From contig PFUL01000122.1 in NCBI GenBank assembly GCA_002790095.1, positions 1-38,145 on the forward strand: DNA of 38,145 nucleotides, given 5' to 3'. Position numbers and translations under genes: made by a program. The stretch's first letter is position 1, and each line of letters starts with the position of its first letter. The notes beneath the pieces were generated by a model. It did no database searches, was not told where the DNA came from, and saw only the letters and a program-made list of their open reading frames with translations. Source of the DNA: Elusimicrobia bacterium CG_4_9_14_3_um_filter_62_55. GTDB lineage: Bacteria; Elusimicrobiota; Elusimicrobia; UBA1565. Positions 1-8,079 of the stretch are shown piece after piece.

Positions 1-89
1 AGCCGTGTGAGTCGAATAGCTCATGCACGGTTAGAAAGGGGGGCTCAGGAAACCGGAGGCAGTGCGCCCACCGGCGCCTGAGCCCTACC
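1..89 (+). mobile_element. 3' end of a group II intron (domains V and VI)
   Basis: Positions 1-32 match a group II intron domain V: the AGC triad at 1-3, an outer helix AGCCGT (1-6) pairing with ACGGTT (27-32), a two-base bulge (GC, 25-26), then an inner stem (GTGAG, 7-11, with CTCAT, 20-24) and a GAA-containing loop. Domain VI follows as a 9-bp stem, GGGCTCAGG (41-49) with CCTGAGCCC (77-85). The intron should end at about CCCTAC or CCCTACC (88-89), one or two bases before the ATG at 91. The rest of the intron and any intron-encoded reverse transcriptase lie outside the window. The family is recognised from its conserved domain V pattern; the class cannot be assigned from this fragment. Confidence 0.8.
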
Positions 90-90
90 A

Positions 91-603
91 ATGAGCCTCA
101 AGCGCCTGCTCTTTTTGGCGGCGATCGCCGCCGTCTGCGCGGCCGGCCTGCGCGCGTTCGGCTTCGAGGGGATCTATGTCGCGACCGGTTCCATGGAGCC
201 GACGCTGAAGGTCGGGACGCATCTGATGCTGGACAAACTGACTTTGCTCGTGCACGATCCCCGGCGCGGGGACATCGTCGTCTTCGTCGCTCCGGTTCCG
301 CCGCACGAGGAGATGATCAAGCGCGTGATCGCCGTCGGCGGCGACCGGGTCGAGATGCGGAAGAAACGGGTGTTTCTCGACGGAACGGAACTCGACGAAC
401 CGTTCACGCAGCATACCCGCGGAAAGGAAGTGCTCCGCGGCGACAGTTTCGAGCCGGAAGCGGTTCCCGACGGCTATCTGTTCCTGCTCGGCGACAACCG
501 CGACGAAAGCAATGACGCCTCCGTTTGGCGCGATGAGGACGGCGACCCGATTCGTTTCGTGCGTTCGTCCCGCGTCCGAGGCCTGGTGAGAGGTTTCTAC
601 TGA
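91..603 (+). CDS. lepB: Signal peptidase I
   Basis: Membrane-anchored serine protease (170 aa) of the S26 family that removes signal peptides from exported preproteins. One N-terminal transmembrane segment (about residues 4-22) is followed by the catalytic SMEPTL box with nucleophile Ser34, the general-base lysine Lys77 in MIKRVIAVGGD, and the GDNRDES box at 134-140, so all core motifs are present. It is compact, near the small end of the family. The ATG at 91 gives a normal cytoplasmic tip plus membrane anchor, so the protein looks complete although a group II intron ends just before it. No Shine-Dalgarno sequence lies at a normal distance; a GGAGG at 55-59 is over 30 nt away, inside intron domain VI. 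The stop overlaps the next start (TGATG). Confidence 0.93.
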   Translation: MSLKRLLFLAAIAAVCAAGLRAFGFEGIYVATGSMEPTLKVGTHLMLDKLTLLVHDPRRGDIVVFVAPVPPHEEMIKRVIAVGGDRVEMRKKRVFLDGTELDEPFTQHTRGKEVLRGDSFEPEAVPDGYLFLLGDNRDESNDASVWRDEDGDPIRFVRSSRVRGLVRGFY

Positions 604-1094
604 TGGGGATCCGCATACTCGTGACGGGCGGCACCTTCGACAAGGAATACGACGAAATTCACGGGTCTTTGTATTTCCGGAAAACCCATGTCAAAGACAT
701 GCTCAAGCGGGCCCGCTGCCGCCTTTCGGTGCGGGTTTCGCCCCTGATGCTCAAGGACAGCCTCGACATGACCGAGGCCGACCGGCGCGCGGTTGTCGCC
801 GCGTGCCGAAACTCCCGGGAGAAGCGCATCGTGATCACCCACGGCACCGACACGATGGAGCATACCGCGCGGATGCTCGGAAAGGCGGGTCTCGCGAAGA
901 CGATCGTGCTGACCGGGGCGATGATTCCCTATAAATTCGGCGGCAGTTCCGACGGGCTGTTCAATCTGGGCAGCGCTCTGTCCTTCGCGCAGAGCCTGCC
1001 GCCGGGCGTGTTCGTCGCGATGAACGGCGAGGTCTTCGCCTGGGACCAGGTCCGCAAGAACCGCCGCTTGGGCCGCTTTGAGAGGAAACCCTAG
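603..1094 (+). CDS. Single-domain asparaginase-like protein
   Basis: This 163-aa protein matches only the N-terminal catalytic domain of type I/II L-asparaginases, which are normally about 330 aa. The nucleophile motif VTGGTF places Thr11 at the usual position. The second active-site motif HGTDTM (80-85) and the LTGAMIPYK segment with Lys111 are both present. The C-terminal domain that completes the active site between subunits is absent, and the reading frame ends cleanly at RKP, so this looks like a natural short version and not a frameshift. Activity on asparagine is plausible but unproven. It is translationally coupled to the signal peptidase (stop/start overlap) and is the last gene before the moxR promoter. 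Confidence 0.8.
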   Translation: MGIRILVTGGTFDKEYDEIHGSLYFRKTHVKDMLKRARCRLSVRVSPLMLKDSLDMTEADRRAVVAACRNSREKRIVITHGTDTMEHTARMLGKAGLAKTIVLTGAMIPYKFGGSSDGLFNLGSALSFAQSLPPGVFVAMNGEVFAWDQVRKNRRLGRFERKP

Positions 1095-1109
1095 AAAAGT
1101 CGTGTTTTT

Positions 1110-1118
1110 TGTTATCAT
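1110..1118 (+). promoter_or_regulatory. Extended -10 promoter for moxR, predicting a leaderless mRNA
   Basis: TGTTATCAT (a TGn extension plus the hexamer TATCAT at 1113-1118) ends exactly 6 nt before the moxR ATG at 1125. Transcription would therefore start at or next to the A of the ATG. There is no convincing -35 box and no Shine-Dalgarno sequence. Confidence 0.5.
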
Positions 1119-1124
1119 TCCAGC

Positions 1125-2131
<1,007 letters not shown>

Positions 2132-2132
<1 letters not shown>

Positions 2133-3019
2133 TGCGCGTTCTCACGCCGGAAGTCCTGACCCGCCTCAAGAACTTTAAATTCGATCTGCGCCGCCACCGC
2201 GTCGAAGGGCATCTGACCGGCCGGCACCGCAGCTTCAAACGGGGCTTTTCGCAGGAGTTCGCCCAGCACCGTTCCTACGTGACGGGCGACGACCTTAAGC
2301 ATCTCGACTGGAAGGTGTACGCGCGCAAGGACCGGTTCTACGTCAAGGAATTCCAGGAAGAGAAAAGCCTCAAGACCTATCTAATGCTCGACCGCTCCGG
2401 TTCGATGGGCTACCGCGGCGCCGGGGACGAGAGCAAATGGGAGTACGCGCGCAGGTTGACGATGAGCATGGCCTACCTGATTCTCTCGCAGGGCGACGCG
2501 GCGGGCCTTCTGACCTTCGACACCGAGCGGCGCGACTACCTCCCCCCCCGGCAGCGGATGACGCATTTGGAATTGATGGATGCGGCCCTCGCGGACTCCA
2601 AGCCCGCGGGAGAAACCGAACTTGCGGGCGTCTTGGGCGGGATCGTCGGGTCTCTCCCCCGGCGTTCGCTGATCGTGCTGATCTCCGATTTATTGGGAGA
2701 CGCCGAACGGATTTTGGAAACGCTGCGCGTGTACGGCGCGCGCCGCCATCGGCTGGTGGTGCTTCAGGTGCTCGACCCGACCGAGCGCGATCTGGACCTG
2801 GACGGTCCGGTTCTCTTCGAGGGGATGGAGGGCGGGGATTCGCTGCGCTGCGAAGTCGCTTTGCTGCGGGACGCCTATCGCGAGGCGTTCCACCGGCAGC
2901 AGAAGCGCTACGAGGCGTCCTTTCACGATACCGGCGTTCACCACGCGGTGTTCTACACCGACGAACCTTGGCACCGGGGACTGGCGCGGTTCCTTGCCCG
3001 ACAGAGCGCCCGCGGATAG
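2132..3019 (+). CDS. DUF58 domain protein with VWA-like fold
   Basis: DUF58 family protein of 295 aa, the usual partner of MoxR ATPases. The GTG at 2132 (TAGTG overlap with moxR) gives an N-terminus of family length; an in-frame open stretch further upstream lies over moxR and was not used. The DUF58 signature is clear: HLDWKVYARKDRFYVKEF near residues 57-74, followed by a metal-site-like DRSGSM at 87-92 that resembles the VWA MIDAS motif. No membrane segment is seen, so it is probably cytoplasmic and docks on the membrane-bound VWA proteins downstream. The exact function is unknown. Confidence 0.9.
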
Positions 3020-3022
3020 ACA

Positions 3023-5104
3023 ATGTCCTTTCTGAACCCCGCGCTGCTTTGGTGGCTTCCGGCGGCGGCCGCGCCGATCGTTTTGCACCTGATTTTCATG
3101 CGCCGCGCGCGCCGGGTTGAGTTCAGCGATCTCTCATTGCTTCGGGCCGCCTACGCGCGGTCGCTTCCGGCGACCCGGCTGCGCCATTGGCTGCTGCTCG
3201 CGCTGCGCTGCTTGATGCTCGCGCTGTTGATCCTCGCCTTCGCGCGTCCGGTCCTCCACCGCCGCGCCTCCGCCGCCGCCGGATCGGAGAAGGGGCTCGA
3301 GTTGATCGTTCTCGTCGACGTTTCCTGGTCGATGCGGGCCGGGGTGCGGGGAAAGCCGCGTTTCGAAACGGCTCGTGCGGCGGCCGTCGAACTCGTCGGC
3401 ACGCTGAAGCCGCCCGATCGCGTCGCCCTCGCGTCCTTCTCCGACCGGCTTGAGTCGCCGCTCGCTTGGTCCGATTCCCCCGAGGCGGCGCGCGCGTCCT
3501 TGAGCCGCCTTCAGCCCGGCTTCCGCGGGACCGACGCCGGCTCCGCTCTCGCGGCCGCCTACGCCTTGTTCGCCGAGGACGACGCGAAGGCTCCGGAACG
3601 CAGGCGCGTGATCGTCGTGGTCACGGACGGGGCGCGCAACGCGTTCTCCTCGCTTTCGGTCAAAGGTCTTGAGGCGCTCCCGGGATACGATTCGGAGGTG
3701 ACGGTGCTCGGGATGGGACTCGAAGGCTCGGCGCCCAACTCGGCCGTTCTCGACGCGCGGCCCGGCGCCGCGGGCGCCGAGGACCGGGTCGCCCTTTCCG
3801 TCCGCACCGCGGCCTACGGGGAAGACGCGCGCGCGGGGTCGCTCGATTTGTGGGTGCGGGACCGCCGCGTCGATCAGCGCGCGGCCTCCCCGGATCCGGA
3901 GCGTCCGGCGCTCTTCCGTCTTCCGGAGAGCCGGGATGCGGATCATTGGGGGCGTTTCTCGCTTCGGGAAGACGCGCTCGCGCTGGACGACGACTATTAT
4001 TTCGCGCTTCGCATGCGGCCGCGGCCGAAGGTTCTGCTGGTCTACGGAAACTCGCGCTATCTCGAAGCCGGGCGGGGCGGCTATTTCCTGAAGAAGCTGC
4101 TCTCCGACGGGAAGCGCCTCCCGTTCTTTCTGGACGCCGTCGACTTTGGGAAATTCGCGAGAATCGACCCCTTTGCGTACGGCGCGGTATTGCTCGCGGA
4201 TTTCGAGTCCCTGCCCGAAGGCGTCGCGGAGACCTTGGAGCGATACGTGCTCCGGGGAGGCGGGCTTTGGCTGCTCGCGGGCACCCAGGCCGACGCGAAA
4301 ACCTATCGCGATCTCAAGCGGGTTCTTCCCGCGGCGGTCGGCGACCCCCGCCAGGTCGGGCCGCGGGGCCGCGCGCTCCGCGCGGACGCCGTGCCGACGG
4401 ACGAGACCGTTCTTCCGGCGCGTTTCTCGTGGGACGATTTTGAGCTTCAAAACGCGGCGGCTGAACGGGCCTATACCCTGCGACCGCGCAAGGACGCCGC
4501 GGTCTGGTTCCGGGACGGAGAGGGCGAACCGCTGATGGTCGCCGGGGGTTTCGGTTTGGGACGAGTGCTCGTGTGGGGCTCCTCGCTCGACATCGAGTGG
4601 TCGAATCTCGCGCTCAAGCCCGTTTTCACCGCCTGGACCGATGTCGCCCTGCGCTGGCTTTCCCGCTACTCCGGACGCGAGCAGTGGCGCACGGTCTCCA
4701 TCGGCGAGCCGATCGAACGGAACTGGGACGGCGGGGAGCAGGCTCCGGTGAAGGTTCAGATCCGCGCGCCGGGCGGCCGCCGTTCTTCGCTGCTCGTGAA
4801 GGACCGCAAGATCGTTTTTTCAGACACGCGGGAACCGGGGCTGTATTTTCTCCAGCCCGTCGGAGGCGAAGGGGACTCCCCCACCGAGGCGTTTGCGGTG
4901 AACGCGGACCGTTCCTCCGGAGAGTCGGATCTTTCTCCCGCGCCGCGCATGCCGTTTCACGCCCTTCTCAACGCCGGTTCGGTGCGGGAGGATTTTCTCC
5001 GCGCGGTCTACGGGCGGGAAACGCGCACCGCCGCGCTGGGACTCGTCATGCTGCTCGCGCTGCTTGAGGCGGCTCTCGCGCGTCCGCGCAGGAGGGGCGC
5101 ATGA
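3023..5104 (+). CDS. BatA-like membrane protein with VWA domain
   Basis: A 693-aa protein with the BatA N-terminal module: two membrane segments (about 4-26, starting FLNPALLWWL, and 55-75), then a VWA domain with the intact MIDAS sequence DVSWS at 99-103 and a second acidic strand ending VIVVVTDGA. The middle part resembles the amidotransferase-like and beta-sandwich regions of related proteins (KVLLVYGNSRYLE; GFGLGRVLVWGS), and the C-terminus carries a last membrane helix (LGLVMLLALLEAALA). The VWA domain should face the periplasm or outside between helices 2 and 3. The gene starts 3 nt after the DUF58 stop and overlaps the next gene by ATGA. Confidence 0.87.
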   Translation: MSFLNPALLWWLPAAAAPIVLHLIFMRRARRVEFSDLSLLRAAYARSLPATRLRHWLLLALRCLMLALLILAFARPVLHRRASAAAGSEKGLELIVLVDVSWSMRAGVRGKPRFETARAAAVELVGTLKPPDRVALASFSDRLESPLAWSDSPEAARASLSRLQPGFRGTDAGSALAAAYALFAEDDAKAPERRRVIVVVTDGARNAFSSLSVKGLEALPGYDSEVTVLGMGLEGSAPNSAVLDARPGAAGAEDRVALSVRTAAYGEDARAGSLDLWVRDRRVDQRAASPDPERPALFRLPESRDADHWGRFSLREDALALDDDYYFALRMRPRPKVLLVYGNSRYLEAGRGGYFLKKLLSDGKRLPFFLDAVDFGKFARIDPFAYGAVLLADFESLPEGVAETLERYVLRGGGLWLLAGTQADAKTYRDLKRVLPAAVGDPRQVGPRGRALRADAVPTDETVLPARFSWDDFELQNAAAERAYTLRPRKDAAVWFRDGEGEPLMVAGGFGLGRVLVWGSSLDIEWSNLALKPVFTAWTDVALRWLSRYSGREQWRTVSIGEPIERNWDGGEQAPVKVQIRAPGGRRSSLLVKDRKIVFSDTREPGLYFLQPVGGEGDSPTEAFAVNADRSSGESDLSPAPRMPFHALLNAGSVREDFLRAVYGRETRTAALGLVMLLALLEAALARPRRRGA

Positions 5105-5859
5105 CGCACCGTTTCGCCGGGGCCGCGGCGCTGGCCGCCGCGTTGGGAATCTTCGCGGCGGCGCCCTCCCGGGCGCAGATCGGCGATAAATTCGTTTGGA
5201 GCCAACTGCGGATCGGCCCCGATTGGGATCCCTATCCCGGCGTGCACGCCGAGATTCTCAAGTTCGTCGTCGACACGACCAGCGTGCTGGTCATCCCCGA
5301 GCGGCGGACGCTTTCGCCGACCGATCCGGAATTGTTCGGGTCCCCCTTCGTGCTGCTCAGCGGAAAGCAGCCTCCCGCGCCGTTGAACACCGAAGAGATT
5401 GGTCGGCTTCGCGATTACCTGACCTCCGGCGGGTTCCTGTGGATCGAGGATTCCAGCGGACTGCCCGGCTCCCCCTTCGACGCGTGGGTGCGCAAGACGC
5501 TGAAAACCGTGCTGCCCGACGCGGATCTCAAGCCGCTCGCAAAAGATCACGTCCTGTTTAAAACCTTCTTTTTGATCCGCCGTCCCGGGGGCCGCGTGCT
5601 GGTGCCCGGGGGCGTCGAGGGCGCCGATTGGGCCGGAAAGACCGTCGTCGTCTACTCGCGAAACGACCTGATCGGCGCGTGGGCCCGGGATCCGCTCGGA
5701 AATTTTTTGTTCGCCTGCGTCCCGGGCGGGGAAGCGCAGCGGCTTGAGGCCAAGAAGCTGACCCTCAACATCGTGATGTACGCGCTCACGGGCTCCTACA
5801 AAGCGGACGCCGTCCATCAGCCGTTTATTTTGCAGAAAATGGGAGCCGGAGGGCCGTGA
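5101..5859 (+). CDS. DUF4159 secreted protein
   Basis: A 252-aa exported protein. It begins with a signal peptide (about 1-25, predicted cleavage after PSRA before QIGDK). The mature part matches DUF4159: GFLWIEDSSG after a LRDYLTSGG strand, and a C-terminal KKLTLNIVMYALTGSYK helix. The family has a flavodoxin- or amidotransferase-like fold and is almost always found beside MoxR, DUF58 and BatA-like genes, as here; its biochemical role is not established. The ATG at 5101 overlaps the previous stop, and its own stop overlaps the next GTG start, suggesting tightly coupled synthesis of the whole cluster. Confidence 0.85.
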   Translation: MTHRFAGAAALAAALGIFAAAPSRAQIGDKFVWSQLRIGPDWDPYPGVHAEILKFVVDTTSVLVIPERRTLSPTDPELFGSPFVLLSGKQPPAPLNTEEIGRLRDYLTSGGFLWIEDSSGLPGSPFDAWVRKTLKTVLPDADLKPLAKDHVLFKTFFLIRRPGGRVLVPGGVEGADWAGKTVVVYSRNDLIGAWARDPLGNFLFACVPGGEAQRLEAKKLTLNIVMYALTGSYKADAVHQPFILQKMGAGGP

Positions 5860-8057
5860 TCGGATCCGTGGGCGTCGAGTCGGTCCCGTTCGAGTGGGGC
5901 GCGGCCGCGCTGTTTCTGGCGGCGCTCGCCGCGGGATGGCGCTTCCTGAAGCCGCTTCCGGTTTCGATCCGTGTTCTGCGTCTGAGCACCGCCGCGGTGC
6001 TCGCGGGACTTCTGCTCAAGCCCGTCCTGAGTCGTTTCGAGGAGCGCTCGATTCGCCCGCGGCTCGCCGTCGTCGTGGACCGCGGGCCCAGCATGCGCGC
6101 TGAGGATGATTTCAAGCGCTCGCGGCTCGCGCGCGCCGTCGCCTGGCTGGAAGAGAACCGCGAGGTGCTCGAGCGCGCCGCCGACGTCTCGTTGTTCGCC
6201 GCGGCCGAAGGCGCCCGCCGTGTCGATTGGGAGGATTTGCGAAAACTCGAGCCCGACAACGCGGTGTTGGAACCCTCGTCGGTGTTCTCCGATTTGCTCG
6301 CGTCCGGGGCTCCGCCCCAGCGCGTCTGGCTGCTGTCGGACGGGGCGTTCGACGCGGGTGAGGCGCTCGCCCCCGCGCTCTCGCGCCTCGGCGTTCCCGT
6401 GGACGCGCTCGGCGTCGGTCCCAAACGCATCCCGCGTTCGTTGGTCGTGTCGCAGATTCAATCCCCTGATTTCGTCTTCATTCACGGACGCTTCGAGGCG
6501 TCCGCCGCGGTCGAAGCGAACCGGCTCGAAGGAGAGACCGTGCGTTTGGAACTGCGCCAAGGGGAGAGAATCGCGGCGTCGCGGACATTCTCCCCGCGCA
6601 AGGCGTTCGAAGTGTTTCACGCGACCTTTTCAGTCGACGCTTCGGCCTTGGGGACGCAGGCGTACACCCTTCGGGCGAGCGTCCCGCGGCGCGGGGCGTC
6701 CGCGGCGCTTGACGCGTCGCGTTCGTTTCGCGTTGAAGTCATCCGCCAGAAGTACCGGATCATGTATTTGGCGGGAAGGCCTAGTTTTGAATATACGCAT
6801 TTGCGCGCACAGTTGAAGGGCGACCCGAATCACGAACTGGTGTCGTTCGTCATTTTGCGCAATCCCGAGGACATCAGCCCGGTTGGGGACAATGAACTTT
6901 CGCTGATTCCGTTCCCCGCCACCGAGATCTTCGTCAAGAACCTGTTTCAGTTCGATTTGTTCATCCTTGAGAATTTCGCCTACGACCGCTTCAACCTCCC
7001 GACCTCCTACCTCCAGAATCTCAAGAGTTTCGTCGCGCAGGGCGGCGCCCTGCTGATCGTCGGAGGCGAAAACGCTTTCACGAAGGGAGGCTACCGCGGG
7101 ACGCCGCTGGAGGAGACCTTTCCGGTCTCGCTGCTTCCCGAGCAGGACGACTTCGTCGCGGAGCTTTTCAAGCCGACGGTCGCGGCCGCGGATCATCCCT
7201 TCCTGGCGCTCGGAGATACTCCCCAGGAGACGGCCGCGCTTTGGAATTCTCTCCCCCCGCTCGATGGATACGCCCGCTTTTCCGACGTGAAGCCGGGTTC
7301 CGACGTCCTTTTGGCGCATCCCACCGACAAGACCGTTTCGGGCCGCCCTCAGCCGGTGCTCGCCGTCCGGGAATTCGGCCGGGGAAAGGTCATGCTTGTG
7401 GGAACCGATTCGACCTGGCGCTGGAAACTGGCCGGCGGAAGGGACTGGCGGCTCGCCTCGTTCTACGCGCGCTTTTGGAGCCGGGCGGTTCAATATCTGA
7501 CCGGCAGCCTCGAGCTCAAGAAGGTCAAATTCAGTCCGCTGCCGGACCGGATGCCCGCCCGAGAACCCGCAGTGCTGTCCTTGCGCGTCTTCGACGAGCA
7601 TTTCAGGGCCGTGCCGGGAGTGGATGTGGATCTCAAGCTGGTTTGGAACCGCCCCGACGGAAGCACCGTCTCTCCGGCGACCTACGAGCGGGAGCCCGGC
7701 GTGTTTCAGATCGAATTGACCGAACTTGCGGAGGGCGTCCACAAGGTGCGGGCGATCGCCCGCTATCGCGGTCATGTCTGGGGAGAAGACTCGGTTGCGT
7801 TCCGCTGGGAGGGCCCGCGCGGGGACGCGCCGCTGGACCGGGGTCGCCTACAGGAAATTTCGGGCGCGACCCAAGGCGAGTTCCGCGACCTGCACCGGGC
7901 CGGTCTCGACGCGATGCTCGCGTCCTTGCCCCCCGTCCGAAAGGAACGGGCGGTGCGTTCGCGCGTGCACGCGTGGGATTGGAGCGGGTGGCTGGCCATC
8001 GGGGTGCTGCTGCTGCTCGCGGAATGGTTTTTGCGCAGGAGACTCGGCCATCTCTGA
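5856..8057 (+). CDS. Membrane protein with degenerate VWA and amidotransferase-like domains
   Basis: A 733-aa protein closing the MoxR cluster. It has two N-terminal membrane segments (about 14-30 and 42-58), a VWA-like domain whose metal motif reads DRGPSM instead of DxSxS, then a glutamine-amidotransferase-like domain (RIMYLAGRPSFEYTHLR; FVAQGGALLIVGGENAF; GRGKVMLVGTDSTWRW), an Ig-like stretch and a C-terminal helix (LAIGVLLLLAEWFL). The loss of the middle MIDAS serine suggests it no longer binds metal in the standard way, unlike the BatA-like protein upstream. The start is the GTG at 5856, overlapping the DUF4159 stop (GTGA). The product probably assembles with its neighbours in the membrane. 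Confidence 0.82.
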   Translation: MIGSVGVESVPFEWGAAALFLAALAAGWRFLKPLPVSIRVLRLSTAAVLAGLLLKPVLSRFEERSIRPRLAVVVDRGPSMRAEDDFKRSRLARAVAWLEENREVLERAADVSLFAAAEGARRVDWEDLRKLEPDNAVLEPSSVFSDLLASGAPPQRVWLLSDGAFDAGEALAPALSRLGVPVDALGVGPKRIPRSLVVSQIQSPDFVFIHGRFEASAAVEANRLEGETVRLELRQGERIAASRTFSPRKAFEVFHATFSVDASALGTQAYTLRASVPRRGASAALDASRSFRVEVIRQKYRIMYLAGRPSFEYTHLRAQLKGDPNHELVSFVILRNPEDISPVGDNELSLIPFPATEIFVKNLFQFDLFILENFAYDRFNLPTSYLQNLKSFVAQGGALLIVGGENAFTKGGYRGTPLEETFPVSLLPEQDDFVAELFKPTVAAADHPFLALGDTPQETAALWNSLPPLDGYARFSDVKPGSDVLLAHPTDKTVSGRPQPVLAVREFGRGKVMLVGTDSTWRWKLAGGRDWRLASFYARFWSRAVQYLTGSLELKKVKFSPLPDRMPAREPAVLSLRVFDEHFRAVPGVDVDLKLVWNRPDGSTVSPATYEREPGVFQIELTELAEGVHKVRAIARYRGHVWGEDSVAFRWEGPRGDAPLDRGRLQEISGATQGEFRDLHRAGLDAMLASLPPVRKERAVRSRVHAWDWSGWLAIGVLLLLAEWFLRRRLGHL

Positions 8058-8079
8058 ACGATCCGCCGTTTTCGCCTTT

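Noticed and set aside
7726-8079. A longer N-terminus for DUF2723 copy 1 reaching back into the preceding gene
   Set aside because: The additional residues are Arg/Cys/Ser-rich, unlike any DUF2723 protein, and simply read the upstream gene in another frame.
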